Part shown: positions 11,791 to 23,220 of the stretch, piece after piece | Layout: each line of letters opens with the position of its first letter | Position numbering within the stretch: position 1 is the stretch's first letter | Assembly (NCBI GenBank): GCA_903632075.3 | Contig: CAHIKZ030005207.1 | Span: 1,575,001-1,639,000 of the forward strand | DNA from: Acanthosepion pharaonis | Taxonomy: Eukaryota; Mollusca; Cephalopoda; Sepiida; Sepiidae | DNA length: 64,000 nt | Direction: 5' to 3' | Made by a program: the position numbers and the translations under genes | The notes under the pieces: generated by a model | The model's input: the letters and a program-made list of their open reading frames with translations, nothing else | Database searches by the model: none | Told to the model about the DNA's origin: nothing

Positions 11791-12589
11791 TTGGGCTGCT
11801 CCCCCGCCTCTTACTCTCAATCAGGTATTCTGGGGTTTCTATAATTATTGTAAATGATAACACACCATTGGAAAAAATATAAATAGCTCCAAGTACTTAG
11901 TAGAAAGGTGTGTATGTAGTCTTGATTGTTGAGAAATTTCTGAAATGCTTTCCTCTAAAATTAGGATGCGTCTCAAGTACTTAGGATTCTTTTCACTCGC
12001 TCCTTTCTCTTATCAACTGTCATGACATGCTAGTGACAGCACATTCTGTCAAGAAAGCTGTGGATGGGATAGGGGAGAAATGGGTCCATACCGTTTACCA
12101 GAGATATTAGAGCGTAATTAACATGTACCACCTCAATTTAAATTGCGAAACAGTCTGGGCAATTCTGTTTCAGACGCCTGATATTCACTTCGAACAAATA
12201 CCTTTGATGCAGGCATGAATCCAACTTTCCTTGAGATTTTTCTCGTCATCGCATAACTTGACAAATTGTTTATCATTGCCAACACTCCAGTGATTGTTAG
12301 GGAATAGACTGAGTAAGAATATGGGCAAACCACTCCCCCATATCTACCTGATCTCCTCAGTCAGTAAAAGAAAAGATTATGATTCTCAATGTTCATTTTG
12401 ACAGAGATTGACGCTGCATGATTGTTTTTGTTTAGATATTTTCCTTTGTCGAAAAATATTCAAGGATTTTTGTTATTATTTTATTTAAATAATCAATAAG
12501 ATAAAAACAGAACTGGCTTTAATATTGAATGATCCAATAAGGGTGGATATTTTAAATCAATCATGAAACATAACTTATATCTTCGAATT
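11791..12589. other. No gene seen
   Basis: AT-rich, with no supported coding region. A 66-codon minus frame at 12133-12333 is unrecognised. Confidence 0.45.
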
Positions 12590-13250
12590 TCATTTCATTT
12601 CACCCCAAACAAAGCAATAAAGCCACGAAGACAAAGGATTGACTGAGTTTCAAAGAACATGAGAAAAAGAAAACATTATTAAGGAGAGGGAACAATTAAA
12701 GAGCAGGAATTAAGAAGACAGAACGTAACGATTGACATTGCATTTAAATTTTTGAATCTCAGAGTTCGCTGGAAAGCAAAAAACCTAGAGAGAGAGTTCC
12801 ACAAGCAAGAGAAGATTTTGTTAGCATAAAATTTATGGTAAAATCTAGCCATTTCAATTATAAATTGATGAGACCTTGCTGCCAATCAGTACGGCGCTTA
12901 AATTCACAGGGAAGCTATGTTACGCCGGTTGGAAAATGTCTAAAGCCGAGAAGCCAGGTCAGGACTAATAACATTGCAGATTCTTCTTTATATTTAAGTA
13001 ATAATCTCTAAAGACGTAGTAGAAGCAACAGCAATATTCAAAACATGGACGAATGAGACTTATAAATGTGTAAGGTAGATAGAGACGAGAAAAATTGTCT
13101 TGCACGACACAACTTTCCTCGCAGCAGACTTAGCAATAGATTCAATATATTCTTTTCACTTCATGTCAGAGGAAAACACTGTCTCGAGAAAGCGCAATGA
13201 GTCACTCTCCTGGAAACTAGCATCATTATCGACCACCATGCATAAAACGC
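12590..13250 (-). pseudogene. CR1/Jockey-like LINE, RT C-terminal half
   Basis: The minus strand reads, in pieces and in family order: DDYIESIAKSAARK, a degraded 'IEY' block, RRICNVISPDLASRL, FSNRRNIASL, CLWNSLSRFFAF and FKNLNAMSIV. This matches the thumb and connection region of jockey/CR1-like reverse transcriptases. Multiple stops show it is dead. The 136-codon plus-strand frame at 13100-13510 is partly antisense to it. Confidence 0.7.
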
Positions 13251-13680
13251 GTAGAATTAAAACTAAATTGTGTCTAATACAAGTGGCGCTCTTAATAATT
13301 GGGGAGGAGGGATTTTTTTCTCAATATCCAATAAAGGTGAGTATCTTAGTTAAAGTGTTGGGGAGGGGTCGGAAAATAACAAAAACGGCGAAACGAATAA
13401 ACGGAATGACCTTAATAAGCTCGAAGTGTCGGGAAATTTTCTTAATAAAAGAAATATCCCCCCCCCCGTTTTACGAAGAATTTAAAAATAAAAAATATTC
13501 TCACCGTTAGAATAGTTTTCCACGTAACAACAAACATTCGGAGAGCTGACAGTCCGATCTGTCGACCGTTTAACTCGCTTAGAAAAAACAGCATCTGAAA
13601 GGATAGAATGTGTGGATAGTCATATCATAGTTTATCAGTAATACGAGATACGAAACTCAAAGCTTAATCACGAAATGGTT
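13251..13680. other. No gene seen
   Basis: No supported feature; a run of C lies at 13461-13468. Confidence 0.45.
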
Positions 13681-13689
13681 GGTCTTCAA

Positions 13690-14155
13690 GTCATACAACG
13701 ACGGTCATCGAAGTTAACCAGGTTCGATGTTGCTTAACACCTAGATCGGTGACTTTTGCAAGCTTGGATGTGCAGGTGGTGTAATGGATAATGGCTCGGA
13801 TTTGTTAATCAGAGAGACAGGTTCCAATTCCTATTGGGTCAACCTGGTCAACACCTAGATGGGTGACTGGGGATACCAGTTTTTGCAAGCTTGGATGTGC
13901 AGGTGGTGTAATGGATAATGGCTCGAATTTGTTAATCAGAGACAGGTTCAAATTGGGTTTATTATATTCACTTATGTGCAAATACCATTGGGAAAGGGAT
14001 GAATCCACTTCTTCTCCCGACTATACATTAATTAGTAAATCTTTTATCATTAAACATTATTATCCACTCCCACAAAAAAAAATTCTTACAATGTAAAAAT
14101 ATTTTCTGGCTTTAAATAACCTGCAAAGGGTTGATAAGCCATAAAAATCGAATCC
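13690..14155 (+). repeat. 5S rRNA-tRNA chimeric SINE with a partial tandem head
   Basis: Two head copies are present. The second (about 13845-13892) reads GGTCAACACCTAGATGGGTG, then ACTGGGGATACCAG and CAAGCTT, which follows the 3' half of eukaryotic 5S rRNA. It is fused to a tRNA-like module GTGGTGTAATGGATAATGG (A-box) with a degraded B-box after it. The first head (13690-13830) has GAAGTTAACC and the same fusion. The body ends in the tail GGCTTTAAATAACC, AAAGGGTTGATAAGCC at 14106-14145. Confidence 0.75.
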
Positions 14156-14229
14156 ATCAATCAATAACGGCGGATATAGTTATAACATCATCTTATTAAT
14201 GGAAGATTCGACATTGAAAACTTTATCTG

Positions 14230-14705
14230 TCTTTATCTTTGAGAAGGTATTATGATTACTTATATTATTTACATTATTCGGACTGTTACCTTCATCTTCG
14301 TTGCCATATTCACAACGTTTCGACTGTTGTACTCTCCGGCCTTCCTCAAGTGATTGGAACTTCGAACGAACCCTTTATCTTGTTCTCAAGGACACATGGC
14401 CCAGTGGATAAAGGCGTTGGTTAGATACACTTGACTAAACCCAGAGAGCTGTGTTTCATATCAGACCACAGCAATGCTGAACCAAAAACTTGGAGAGTTG
14501 ACTTAAAGGGAAATAACTGAGACATCCGGAAGAGGCATGACACGTGGAACTAGAACAATCTACCCCGGTGGGCGAAAGAAAGGGTTCGGTTCAAAGTTCC
14601 AGTCACCTGAAGAAGGCCGGAGCGTACAACGGCCGAAACGTTGTGAATGCAGCAATGAAGATGAGGATAACAGTCAGAATAATGTAAATAATGAAAGTAA
14701 TTGAA
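14230..14705. mobile_element. tRNA-headed element with hammerhead-like inverted arms
   Basis: The arms 14244-14382 and 14579-14704 are inverted copies of each other. Each holds the block CTGAAGAAGGCCGG...CGGCCGAAACGTTGTG (minus in the left arm, with changes; plus in the right arm). Between them is a tRNA-like head beginning ATGGCCCAGTGGATAAAGG at about 14397. The block has CTGANGA, a 5-bp stem GGCCG/CGGCC and GAAAC as in a hammerhead, but one extra base after CTGAAGA and G where the cleavage-site H should be, so cleavage activity is doubtful. Confidence 0.65.
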
Positions 14706-15489
14706 AACTTAGCTTGCATGAGTTAAGGGTTATGATGGTTCAATATAAAATACAAAAATAGAACAGTTCCTTAAAACCATTTAGGACATAGTTGTTTACT
14801 CAGCGGATTTTGCTTTTGGTATGAGAGTCCATGTATATGCACTTTGGTAAGAGTCGAACTCGGGAATTGGTAGTAATTAGTAAAAAATAGCTTGTTAAGG
14901 ATTACACTATATCTTTTAAGAAATGTATTCATTTTATTCCGATAACAAATAATCTCATTTTGCATAGCATGACCGTGGAATCTGATGATGATGAAATTCC
15001 TTTACATGTGCTGGAGTCGTGAGGTAAGGAAGCACTATAACCGTCTGTCGAGAGGCTTGATTTTTGAAGTTTGAAGGATGAGGCAGTTTATACCGACTTG
15101 GGAGTCTCGTCTAGATCCTTAGGAACACCCTCAGTTGGGAACCATCTGAGCAGACTGGTTTACCCCATCTGAAAGTATAAATATCTCTAAATGCAATGTT
15201 ATGCGCTGTTTTTTTTTTTTTTTTATATAACCCTCATAATATCGCGCATATTCGACTCTGATGCATGTGTCTGGTATTCCTTGATTAATCCGGGTGTCAT
15301 AACGTCTATTTTGGATGTGTATATATTTGTTGGCGTCTCACTCAATAATAATAATAATGCAGTGTTTACCTCCATCTGATAATCAGGCGTGTGGTCACAT
15401 GAACGAATCCGGTACAAATATGGCAGCAACCTGTGTGCCTGAAAAAAAAAAAGTGCAGTAATTCACATTATTACAATGTATCGGTCGTT
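14706..15489. other. No gene seen
   Basis: AT-rich sequence with a T run at 15211-15224 and (AAT)n at about 15345-15357. No supported gene. Confidence 0.45.
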
Positions 15490-15890
15490 ATTTATGAGAT
15501 GAAGTATTGTCACTATTTACACCATTTACATTATTTGGACTATTGTCCTAATCTTTGTCATATTCACGACGTTTCGGTCTTCGTTATACGTTCCGGCCTT
15601 CTTCAGGTAATATATGTTGGAATTTCGAAATAAACCCTTTATTTCATCAACTGTGGTAGATTGTTCTAGTTCCACATGCCATGCCTTTTCTGGATATCTC
15701 AGTTTCAGTTATTTCCTTTTAGTAATTCAACTCTCCAAGTTTTTGTTTTGGTTAGGTATTAAACTCACAACTCTTTGGATCAAGTCACTAAATTACTTCA
15801 ACCAGCGTTTTTATCCACTGAACCATGTGTACTTGAATATGAGAACGAAGATGAGAACAACAGTCCGAACAATGTAAATATAATGTAATT
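15490..15890 (-). mobile_element. Second copy of the tRNA-headed, hammerhead-like-tailed element
   Basis: On the minus strand the order is tRNA-like head (ACATGGTTCAGTGGATAAA), body with AACTTGGAGAGTTGAATTAC, then CCTGAAGAAGGCCGG and CCGAAACGTCGTGAATATG. A short inverted piece of the tail also precedes the head at 15840-15885. It is the same family as 14230-14705, 24222-24345, 41815-42070 and 49220-49550. Confidence 0.65.
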
Positions 15891-16619
15891 AGCTATGATA
15901 TCTAAGGCTGGGTTTAAAGAACGAGCCAGAATCTGCCATTCATATTAATGATAGCATTTTTGAGTAAAGTCTGATGAGAGGACAGGAAAAGAAACAAGAA
16001 TTACGGACATTTTGTTCAGTGCCGATTTCATACGTTGCAGACTTTTAATTACCGCCTGCTGGATTTATCACGATTGCTCAATTCCCTCGTTTTGTCTTAG
16101 TCGTTTCCTGCAAAACTATTTTGATTGCTAAGAAATATGTGATGGTTAATACTGTAATTTTTTAATCTTAAATCTGTCCTGCTTTCTTTTTCTTTTCTTT
16201 TTTTTTTTTTTTTTTTTTTTTTTTGATAAATTTTAAATTGGTTAGGATGGTTTTTTGGTTGTTTTTTTTTTAAATATTATTTAATGAAACGCTTATCTTC
16301 TTTTGCTTGTAAGACTCCGAATTTTTCAAAATATTTCGACGGAAGAATTATTCTTTGTTCATTTTCTGGTCACTTAAATACATTTTTTTTTACTACTTTG
16401 CCTCGACTGAAGAGGTATCTTGCAAGTAATTCTTTTGTATTGTAACAGCTGACTAGATATCTTGCGAGTTTTTTTTTTTTTGGTTGGGGGTTGTACTGGA
16501 ACAGCTGGCGAGATATCATGTGAGGAATTCTTTTGTACTTGAATAGTTGACGAGATATGACACCGATTAGATCTTCTGGCGGCTCTTTTAATTATGCTAC
16601 ATTAGAACAGTTCAACTGA
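15891..16619. other. No gene seen; long poly-T
   Basis: Contains a T run at about 16198-16224, which could be a retroposon poly(A) tail in minus orientation. Otherwise nothing is recognised. Confidence 0.45.
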
Positions 16620-18790
16620 ATTTCTCCACTTTCCTAAAGAATTCAAGTTTTACATATTTTCTTAAGATTAAGGTTTTCAGTGTCGCACATTCCATCCTCT
16701 GTTAAAACACTTCCTAGATATTTAAATTATTGTACATATTTGATTTTGGTATCTCCAATTTGTAATTTGCATGTTGAGCCGTTTCTTTTGCTAGCAACCA
16801 TGTATTCCCTTTTCTTGATGCTGAATTGATGTTTAGTCCTTTCTTCTCGCTTTCCTTCATTACCTTCTGTAGAAATTCTTGTAGTTTCCTTTCGGTATCT
16901 CCTATCAACAATGCATATCCGTATCTTGTTAAAATTATTGGCCCCAATAATGAATACTGCTAGGACTTCTTTTTTTCTAAGAATCGCCATACTGTATATG
17001 TTGAATAAGTCCGGTGAGAAGACTCATCCTTGTCTTACGCCCCCTTTCTATTTTTGTATATCTACTGAATTCATTTTCTATCAGTATGCAGGCGTTTTAC
17101 TGCCTATATAGGTTCTTGATTATTCTAATATCCTTCTCAAATATGTCAAAGTCACTAAGCAGTTTTAACTGTTCTTTGTGATGTACTCTATCAAACTCTT
17201 TCTCATAAACTATAAAAACACAGATACACTTCCCTCTGCATTTGTATTGCTCTTTTTGTAAACATTCTGAACATAAATATTGCATTCCTTGTTCCAGTGT
17301 CTTTAACGAACTGTTTTTGTCCTATTTCTGGTCTGATTCTCCTGCGCGCTTTATTCATGAGAATTCAGATGTTAAGTTTTCTTATAAGGCTGATTGCCCG
17401 ATGGAGTTCCCATACGTCTGCACCAGGCTTCTTAGGGAGTGCTATAAAAATAGATCTACTTAGGTCTTCCGGTGTATCACCACCCTTGTAGATTAAATTT
17501 ATTGTGTGTAAACTTGTTTATTTCGAAATCATTTAAGACTGCCAGAATCTATATCACAATTCCGTCTGGTCCTGCTGCTTTAGTTCTGTTCAATTTGGCC
17601 AGTGTTGATTCCATTTTAGAATTTTAATATTTCTGGTATCTTCGATAGTTCTGTATATTGCCGGTTGTTCTCGTTCGTTGTGGAAGAGTTCTCGCTTATA
17701 TCTGTTATATCTCTCAAGTATTTTTCTTTCTCTAATATCAACATTCCGTCCTTGGATTTTATGCATCCATTTGCCCTGTTAGTTCTCTTATATTCTTAGG
17801 CTTTATCTGTGATACTCATTCTTTCTATTTCTATATATTTTCCGTGGATCTTTATCTCTTTTTCCTGCCTGCATTTTGAAAACTCTCATATTCCATGTCG
17901 TACATTGACATTCTTACCAAATTTCATCTGTTGTTCATTATTTTTGTTTCTTTGTCTATTTTTATTTGCGATGATCTCGACTACTGATGTTACTAAATCT
18001 TTTCTTAATATGTCCCACTTCAAGTATCTATGTCCATTTTTTTCCCTTTGTATTTCCTTTTCACAATGTCCAGATATTTTCACTTTCAGATTCGTGTCAT
18101 TCAAGAATCACACGTATTGCAGTTTTGGTGCTTCTTTACTAATCTTCAATTTCCCGATTTTTCACTCTAAATTTCACTGGAATGTGGTCACTTCCGCAGT
18201 CGGCACTTGGGTATGTTTTGCCATGTAAAGCTACATTCCTAAATCTCTTATTAATAGTTATATAGTCGATTTGGTTTTTCGTTACTTCTCCTGGGCTTCT
18301 CCATGTCCATATACGTTTTGTCTCTTCTTAAAACCTGATGTTGGCAACTATCTGGCCATTTGCCGTATACCACAGGGCCCACTTTTCTCTGCGTTCATTA
18401 TGAGTACCTAGCCCGAATTTACCAACTATTTCACCATCCCTCTCGTTGACTACTTTAGCATTCAAAGTTCCCATAACAATTGTAATCTCTTGCGATTTGC
18501 ATTGAGTCTTGGCTTTGTCTAGCGTACAGTAGAACTTTTGAATTTTTTTTTCTTCTGTACTTTGTGCTGTTGTGCATACGCAACTATGATGGATATGTTG
18601 AAAGGCTCCCCTTTCAGTTTAACGACAAGAATTCTTTCAGATATTTGACAGTATTCTAGAATACATTTCTTCAAGTGTTGGTCTAATATCAATCCTACTC
18701 GGCTTTCATTTTGACTCGTCAAGAATTTTTCAGCCTCTTGATAGGTTTTATTTTTCACTCTACTGGGCTGCTAACAACCCGCTTCGGTGG
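16620..18790 (-). pseudogene. RTE-like LINE ORF2: endonuclease plus reverse transcriptase, decayed
   Basis: Read from 18790 downward, the minus strand gives in order: SERILVVKLKGEPFNISIIV and AYAQ (start of the APE-type endonuclease); RIWTWRSPGEVTKNQIDYI; SADCGSDHIPV with the SDH active-site motif; a linker; CVFIVYEKEFDRVHHKE (finger/palm motif, normally YEKAFDRV); the palm at about 16930 where the family's YADD reads YGYA; KLQEFLQKVMKESEKKGLNI; and FKYLGSVLTEDG near 16710. This is most of ORF2 of an endonuclease-reverse transcriptase LINE, a copy-and-paste mobile element. It has many stops and frameshifts, and the aspartate pair of the catalytic motif is lost, so it is inactive. Ends are approximate. 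The plus-strand frame of 139 codons at 17809-18228 is antisense. Confidence 0.8.
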
Positions 18791-19604
18791 AGATAACTTG
18801 GAGTATGGTAGACAGTTTAGTCACCAACTATTCGGCAAGAGCATACATAATTGTACTAAAAGAAAATGGTGAAAATATTTTGAAATTAGAATTATTTTTA
18901 AAATTATAATTCCATGTAAATGATTTTTTAATCGTAACATTCAGAGAAAAAGAAGTTTATGCAAATGATGCGTTGATGCAGACATTTCTTTTAGATCATT
19001 GACATCTTAAAGATGTAAATTAAACGAGTTATGGAAAATTCTGAAGGCATCGCTAATTGTAAATTTTTTCACCTAATTTCTAGGAAAAATATTAATTGTC
19101 TGTAGTCTGTTTTCAAGAAAGTACCTAGCGATCGAATGATCGCTGAGATTTTTTGCCCGAATTTTAAATACTGAAAGAGAATCGGAAAAAAAAACATTTG
19201 CATTGGTGTTACCATTATTTTCTTCTTTATATTCATAAACAAACCCCGTGTGCAATGTTTAACACATTTGCTTTTTAATTTGAAATGAGGTGTGGACGTT
19301 TATTAAAAACACAGCACGCATTATGTACGCGTATCACAGAATCGCCTGTTTCTGGATTCTTTCTTTAATGAAATGTATTTTTTATTGTAACAAATATATT
19401 AAAAATGAGTGCAGAATTGTTGCCATTTTTAAAGCTCCGTAGATTTATGCTAAGTTTTCGAAAAATTAAAATGAATCGATTTTTCACACAAAAAAATTTA
19501 CTGAGATACAAAAATACGAAAACGATATCATTTTTAACATTTTCTGAGACTATCATAGTTTCAGCTGAATTTTTTAATAAGTGAATTCATGATAAATATA
19601 GAAA
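18791..19604. other. No gene seen
   Basis: AT-rich; 60-63 codon minus frames show no signature. Confidence 0.45.
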
Positions 19605-19765
19605 GGTGTATATTGCCGATGGTTCTCTTTCGTTGTGAAAGAGTTCTCAAATATATACCCAGAAGTATTTTTCTTTATTTAATATCAACATTCCGCCCTT
19701 GGATTTTACACATACAGTTGATGAGCATGTCTTTTGTCCTGTTAGTTCTCTTACAGTTTTAAGTA
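19605..19765 (-). pseudogene. Fragment of the RTE-like LINE
   Basis: This stretch aligns by eye with 17651-17800 (shared blocks TTCTCTTTCGTTGTG, AATATCAACATTCCG, CTTGGATTTTA and CTGTTAGTTCTCTTA). It is a short second copy of the linker between endonuclease and reverse transcriptase. Confidence 0.65.
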
Positions 19766-21644
19766 GGTACCTCCACTTTTTTGGCATAAATTTTCGATAC
19801 TTAAGGGTTAAAATGAATTTTTAAAAATGGGAAAGCATTCTTGAAGATTTCATATTAACTTTAATTGAAAGCTAAATGATTAAATTTATTATTTCCAGTA
19901 AGTAAAATATTCTGGTGTATTCCAGATAAAAATTATGTAGATTAGTATGTCAAATATTTGCGCGAGTTTTTTAAAAAAAAAATTCTTAAAAGCGGCCATT
20001 TTCTTAATTTTTAAAAATTTGTAAACAAAAAAATTATCGGTTTTAAAAATCTTCCAAAAATAAAATATATTTCTGACACGTTATTTGAGTAAAATTAGCA
20101 AATTTAAAGTTAATGATTCGAAATAAATATTACTTATAGCAAAAAAATGTAATATACAAGCATTTTCTAACGACTGGTCCTGTTTTTCTGAGGCGACGAT
20201 TGATGTATTGAGAAGATACGAGGTGATGATCAGAAATGACATAAATTCTTGACATCTAAGTGAGAAATTAATACCTTGATCTGGAAATTATTTTAATAAT
20301 TAAAATATTCTTTAATCATTAATATTTAATGAACTTTTAACATAACCTAAAAAAAATTTTATACACTCTCTGTTGAACTGAAAACTATTCAAAATTAATA
20401 AAAAACGAGAAAAATAATTTCAAATATGAAAGAAATAAAGTTTAAAAAGAATTGAAATTTATTAAATATTAATTTTAAAATTAAATTAAAGGTCTTTATC
20501 AAAATAACTGTCATTAAAATGAATAAACTGAAAAAAGTAAAAAGAAATTACTAAAAATATGTTTTTGTTTCTTCTTAAAAGTTAAAAAAAATTACTCAAT
20601 TGAAGTATGACCCACACTAATATAAGTACATAAAATCAAAATGTTTAGCATAATAGTAATTGAAAAAAGTAAAACTTACTTTAAATGTTAAACTTTTAAG
20701 GCTGTTGAATCGTAAATACTAATGAACGAATTGCAGACGATCGAATTTCTCTTCAAAGGGACAAAACTGTTAAATCACGTGACCTTTTCATAATAATGAT
20801 ATGTTTAGCGTACCATTGATGAAAAAAGAGAACGAATTAAGTAAAAAAAAATAAAAATAATTATTTAAAAAATAGAATGGTGAAACTATGTTTATTAATC
20901 TTTTCAATTTTGGATTCGTAAAATTCGTTTTCACTTTATTACAGTATCACATTCAGGAAATAGCGCAATTAAAGGATTTTAAACGATTTTTCAACTATTA
21001 TAAATTATTAGAATTTTTAAAAAATGAGAAAATCCTTATAAAAATTAATTATTTCTTATGACAATTGTGTCTTTAATAAAACTTATTTACAAAAGCAATT
21101 AGAAGCTTTCCTAATTAAATAATGTCATTGTTTGATTATATTTTTTCGTTTACTATTCGGAGCAAATTTTCAGTTAGAATGGTAAAAGTTTGAAAAAAAA
21201 TTGTTTGATTTACATTCTCCAAGGAGTCCTACTTTTAATTAATAAAAAGAATGCAGGACATAGAAAGGTATTTCTTGAAATTTCATGAAATTAAGTGAGT
21301 GGGAGGGACATATGTAAAGAAATATTTTTTACTAAAATTTTCTAAAATAAAAATTTAAAAAAATAATTTCATTCATGTGTGAACAAGTTTGAAAGATTCA
21401 TTAAAATCCGACAATTATTTGATTTTTGCAAGAATTTCCAAATCCATGTGTTTTCACCGGTAAAAAAGCGCAAAAAAGTCATTGTAATTATTATCTCTCC
21501 ACCCCCAATGACGTAAAGAAAACAAGACATTGAAGCAAAATTTCGAACGTGTTAGAAAGGATTAAAAAATTACAAAAAAAAAATCAAAAAATACTCTGGT
21601 CTTTCATTTTAAACATTTTGATGATAAAATTTTGTTTTTATTAA
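19766..21644. other. Very AT-rich region, no gene
   Basis: The most AT-rich long stretch in the window, dominated by A and T runs of 4-9 bases. No long open frame, RNA or repeat family is recognised. Confidence 0.5.
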
Positions 21645-21905
21645 GTTTGTGGCCTTTTTAATTATGCTATGCTGTTTTTTCCGCGAAAATCGGTAGTACC
21701 TAGTTCTAGGCATATCTACTTTATCTTGGATACTCATTCTTTCTATTTCTGCACATTTTTCGCTTCTTATACTGCCTGCATTTCTTCCAAATTTCTCATA
21801 TTCTGTGCCGCACCTTGGCATTCTTGTGGAGAATTTCGTCTGTTATTCATTCTTTTGTTTTTCTTACTTTATTTGGGATGATCTCGATTACTGATGACAG
21901 AATGT
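21645..21905 (-). pseudogene. Fragment of the RTE-like LINE
   Basis: Matches the 17800-18000 part of the larger copy (blocks GGATACTCATTCTTTCTATT, CTGCATTT and GGGATGATCTCGATTACTGA). It is read on the minus strand. Confidence 0.6.
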
Positions 21906-21984
21906 TTTGGATTCACTTTCGGGCGTTTTACAAAGGAGTCGACCGTAGCCGGGATCATCGAGTCAAGGCGAACAATCCTTTCCT

Positions 21985-22240
21985 TAGCTACATAGTATGT
22001 GCTTCGCCAGGGATACATATATTTTTGAATTCAGATTTTCCTTCTCCGAGACTGGTTGCCACCCAAGATTATAGAACTCAGTCCTACTTTCCCTATAGCT
22101 GGGCGGGGCGTTAGATTCATCTCCTTCTCAAGGGTATTAGCACGTAAGTGAATGTAACAGACTCGACTGGAATTCGAACACGGCTTTCCGATTCTTCAAT
22201 CCGAGTCACAATCCATTCGTCTACCGTGCCTCCCCGGACA
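21985..22240 (-). repeat. tRNA-derived SINE
   Basis: The minus strand begins near 22240 with GGGGAGGCACGGTAGACGAA and an A-box-like TAGACGAATGG, then CCGTGTTCGAATTCC with a perfect B-box, then the SINE body (TTACATTCACTTACGTGC; GATGAATC; CAGCTATAG; GGTGGCAACCAGTCTCGG). This is the clearest tRNA head of the family in the window. Confidence 0.75.
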
Positions 22241-22257
22241 TGTTAAAATCGCCGAAA

Positions 22258-22455
22258 TTATAGCAGAACAGGACTGGAAGGAATTGTGAACAATTGACAC
22301 GTACTAAGAGCTACAAAATAAGAAAAGATGTGGAGAGCCATGATCCCCAACTTCATGAAGGTATATAGCACATAATAATTATTTGCTCGGAATCGAACGC
22401 AATACAATTGCAATGATTCATGACAGTAACACACTATCGGAAAACAAAAGCAGGA
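22258..22455. repeat. Interspersed-repeat mosaic
   Basis: Contains GTGGAGAGCCATGATC in plus orientation, a block repeated at 26650, 41430 and 59315, and a B-box-like GCGTTCGATTCC on the minus strand at about 22388. Probably overlapping SINE pieces. Confidence 0.35.
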
Positions 22456-22461
22456 AACAGA

Positions 22462-22508
22462 TTCTAATCTCACATGTTTCACTTTATTAAAGTTTCGTCA
22501 GAGATAAT
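22462..22508 (-). ncRNA. Hammerhead-like motif at the 3' side of a Penelope-like fragment
   Basis: The minus strand reads CTCTGACGAAACTTTAATAA then AGTGAAACATGTGAGATTAG. It has the CUGACGA box, a stem II of ACTTT/AAAGT, GAAAC, a two-pair stem III, and a partial stem I (ATCT with AGAT). Deviations: one extra A between CUGACGA and stem II, and GUG at the expected cleavage triplet, which is not an NUH site. It lies about 350 bases beyond the endonuclease fragment at 22865-23220, in the right order for a Penelope-like 3' terminal region. Confidence 0.5.
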
Positions 22509-22564
22509 GATAAAAAATGATAAAAAGGTAAATAAAAGAAACGCAAATTAATGCTATGTTGTGT

Positions 22565-22805
22565 TTGGCTATTTCTTATTGGTTAGAAAAGTGTCACGTG
22601 TAATGAAGTAACAGATAAAATTTAAATATGTGTGGCAAACATTCTCGACGCTAAAGTGTGTAAAAGTTCGTAAGATGCAGTAGGATGTTTCGATTGGATA
22701 CGTCTCACGTGTAAGGAAGTCACAGATAATATTCAAATAAGCGTAAGAAAATATTCTGGACACTAAAGTGTGTAAAGATTAGTGAGACGCTGCAGGATAT
22801 TTTGA
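22565..22805. repeat. Two tandem copies of a ~120-bp unit
   Basis: The blocks ACTAAAGTGTGTAAA/CGCTAAAGTGTGTAAA, TCACGTGTAA and CACAGATAATATT/AACAGATAAAATT recur with a spacing of about 120 bases (unit one about 22570-22690, unit two about 22693-22805). Confidence 0.65.
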
Positions 22806-22864
22806 ACAATTTTTCATTAAATTATATCTCGTGTGTATTTTGTATGTTTATTGATTTTTATGTG

Positions 22865-23220
22865 TTCGGAAGAGATAAGTTTGATTCATGAATAAGGGAT
22901 CTGTAGAAAAATGGTGATGTAATGTAGTTTTTTAAACGAGTGTTAATAGTTGGTAATATTGCTATAAATATATTTTCATAATATTTTCTCTTTAAAGCGT
23001 TTTTTTTTTTTTTTTTTTTGGATAAGGCTGGCATTGGTGAAATTAAAGTTATATCCTATGTTGTTGCGGTGTAAGACGAGAGAATTAGAATGTATATCTA
23101 AACGCAAATTTCTTTTGTGTTCCTGAATATGGGTCTTTAGATTACTTGAAGTCTCCCCAATGTAGATGTTATTGCAGAATGGATACCAAATATAATAGCA
23201 AAATGGTACACAGCACTCAT
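22865..23220 (-). pseudogene. Penelope-like element, GIY-YIG endonuclease fragment
   Basis: From 23210 downward, the minus strand reads YPFCNNIYIGETSSNLKTHI, QEHKRNLR, LVLHRNNIGYNFNF. This is the GIY-YIG-type endonuclease region of Penelope-like retroelements, whose usual form is a CxxC knuckle followed by YIGET...R..EH. Further on, KRKYYENIFIAILPTINTRL resembles the end of the same ORF. The reverse transcriptase part is absent and a poly-T run (22998-23019) interrupts the frame, so it is a dead fragment. The tandem unit and hammerhead-like motif beyond it (22462-22805) probably belong to its 3' region. Confidence 0.7.

Noticed and set aside
13100..13510. 136-codon plus-strand frame
   Set aside because: Its first half is antisense to the CR1-like LINE at 12590-13250; no recognisable domain.
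15968..16006. CTGATGAG followed by GAAAC
   Set aside because: No complementary stem II between the boxes and no stem III or stem I; a chance pairing of motifs.
17809..18228. 139-codon plus-strand open frame
   Set aside because: Antisense to the RTE-like LINE ORF; Phe/Ser-rich and without family features.
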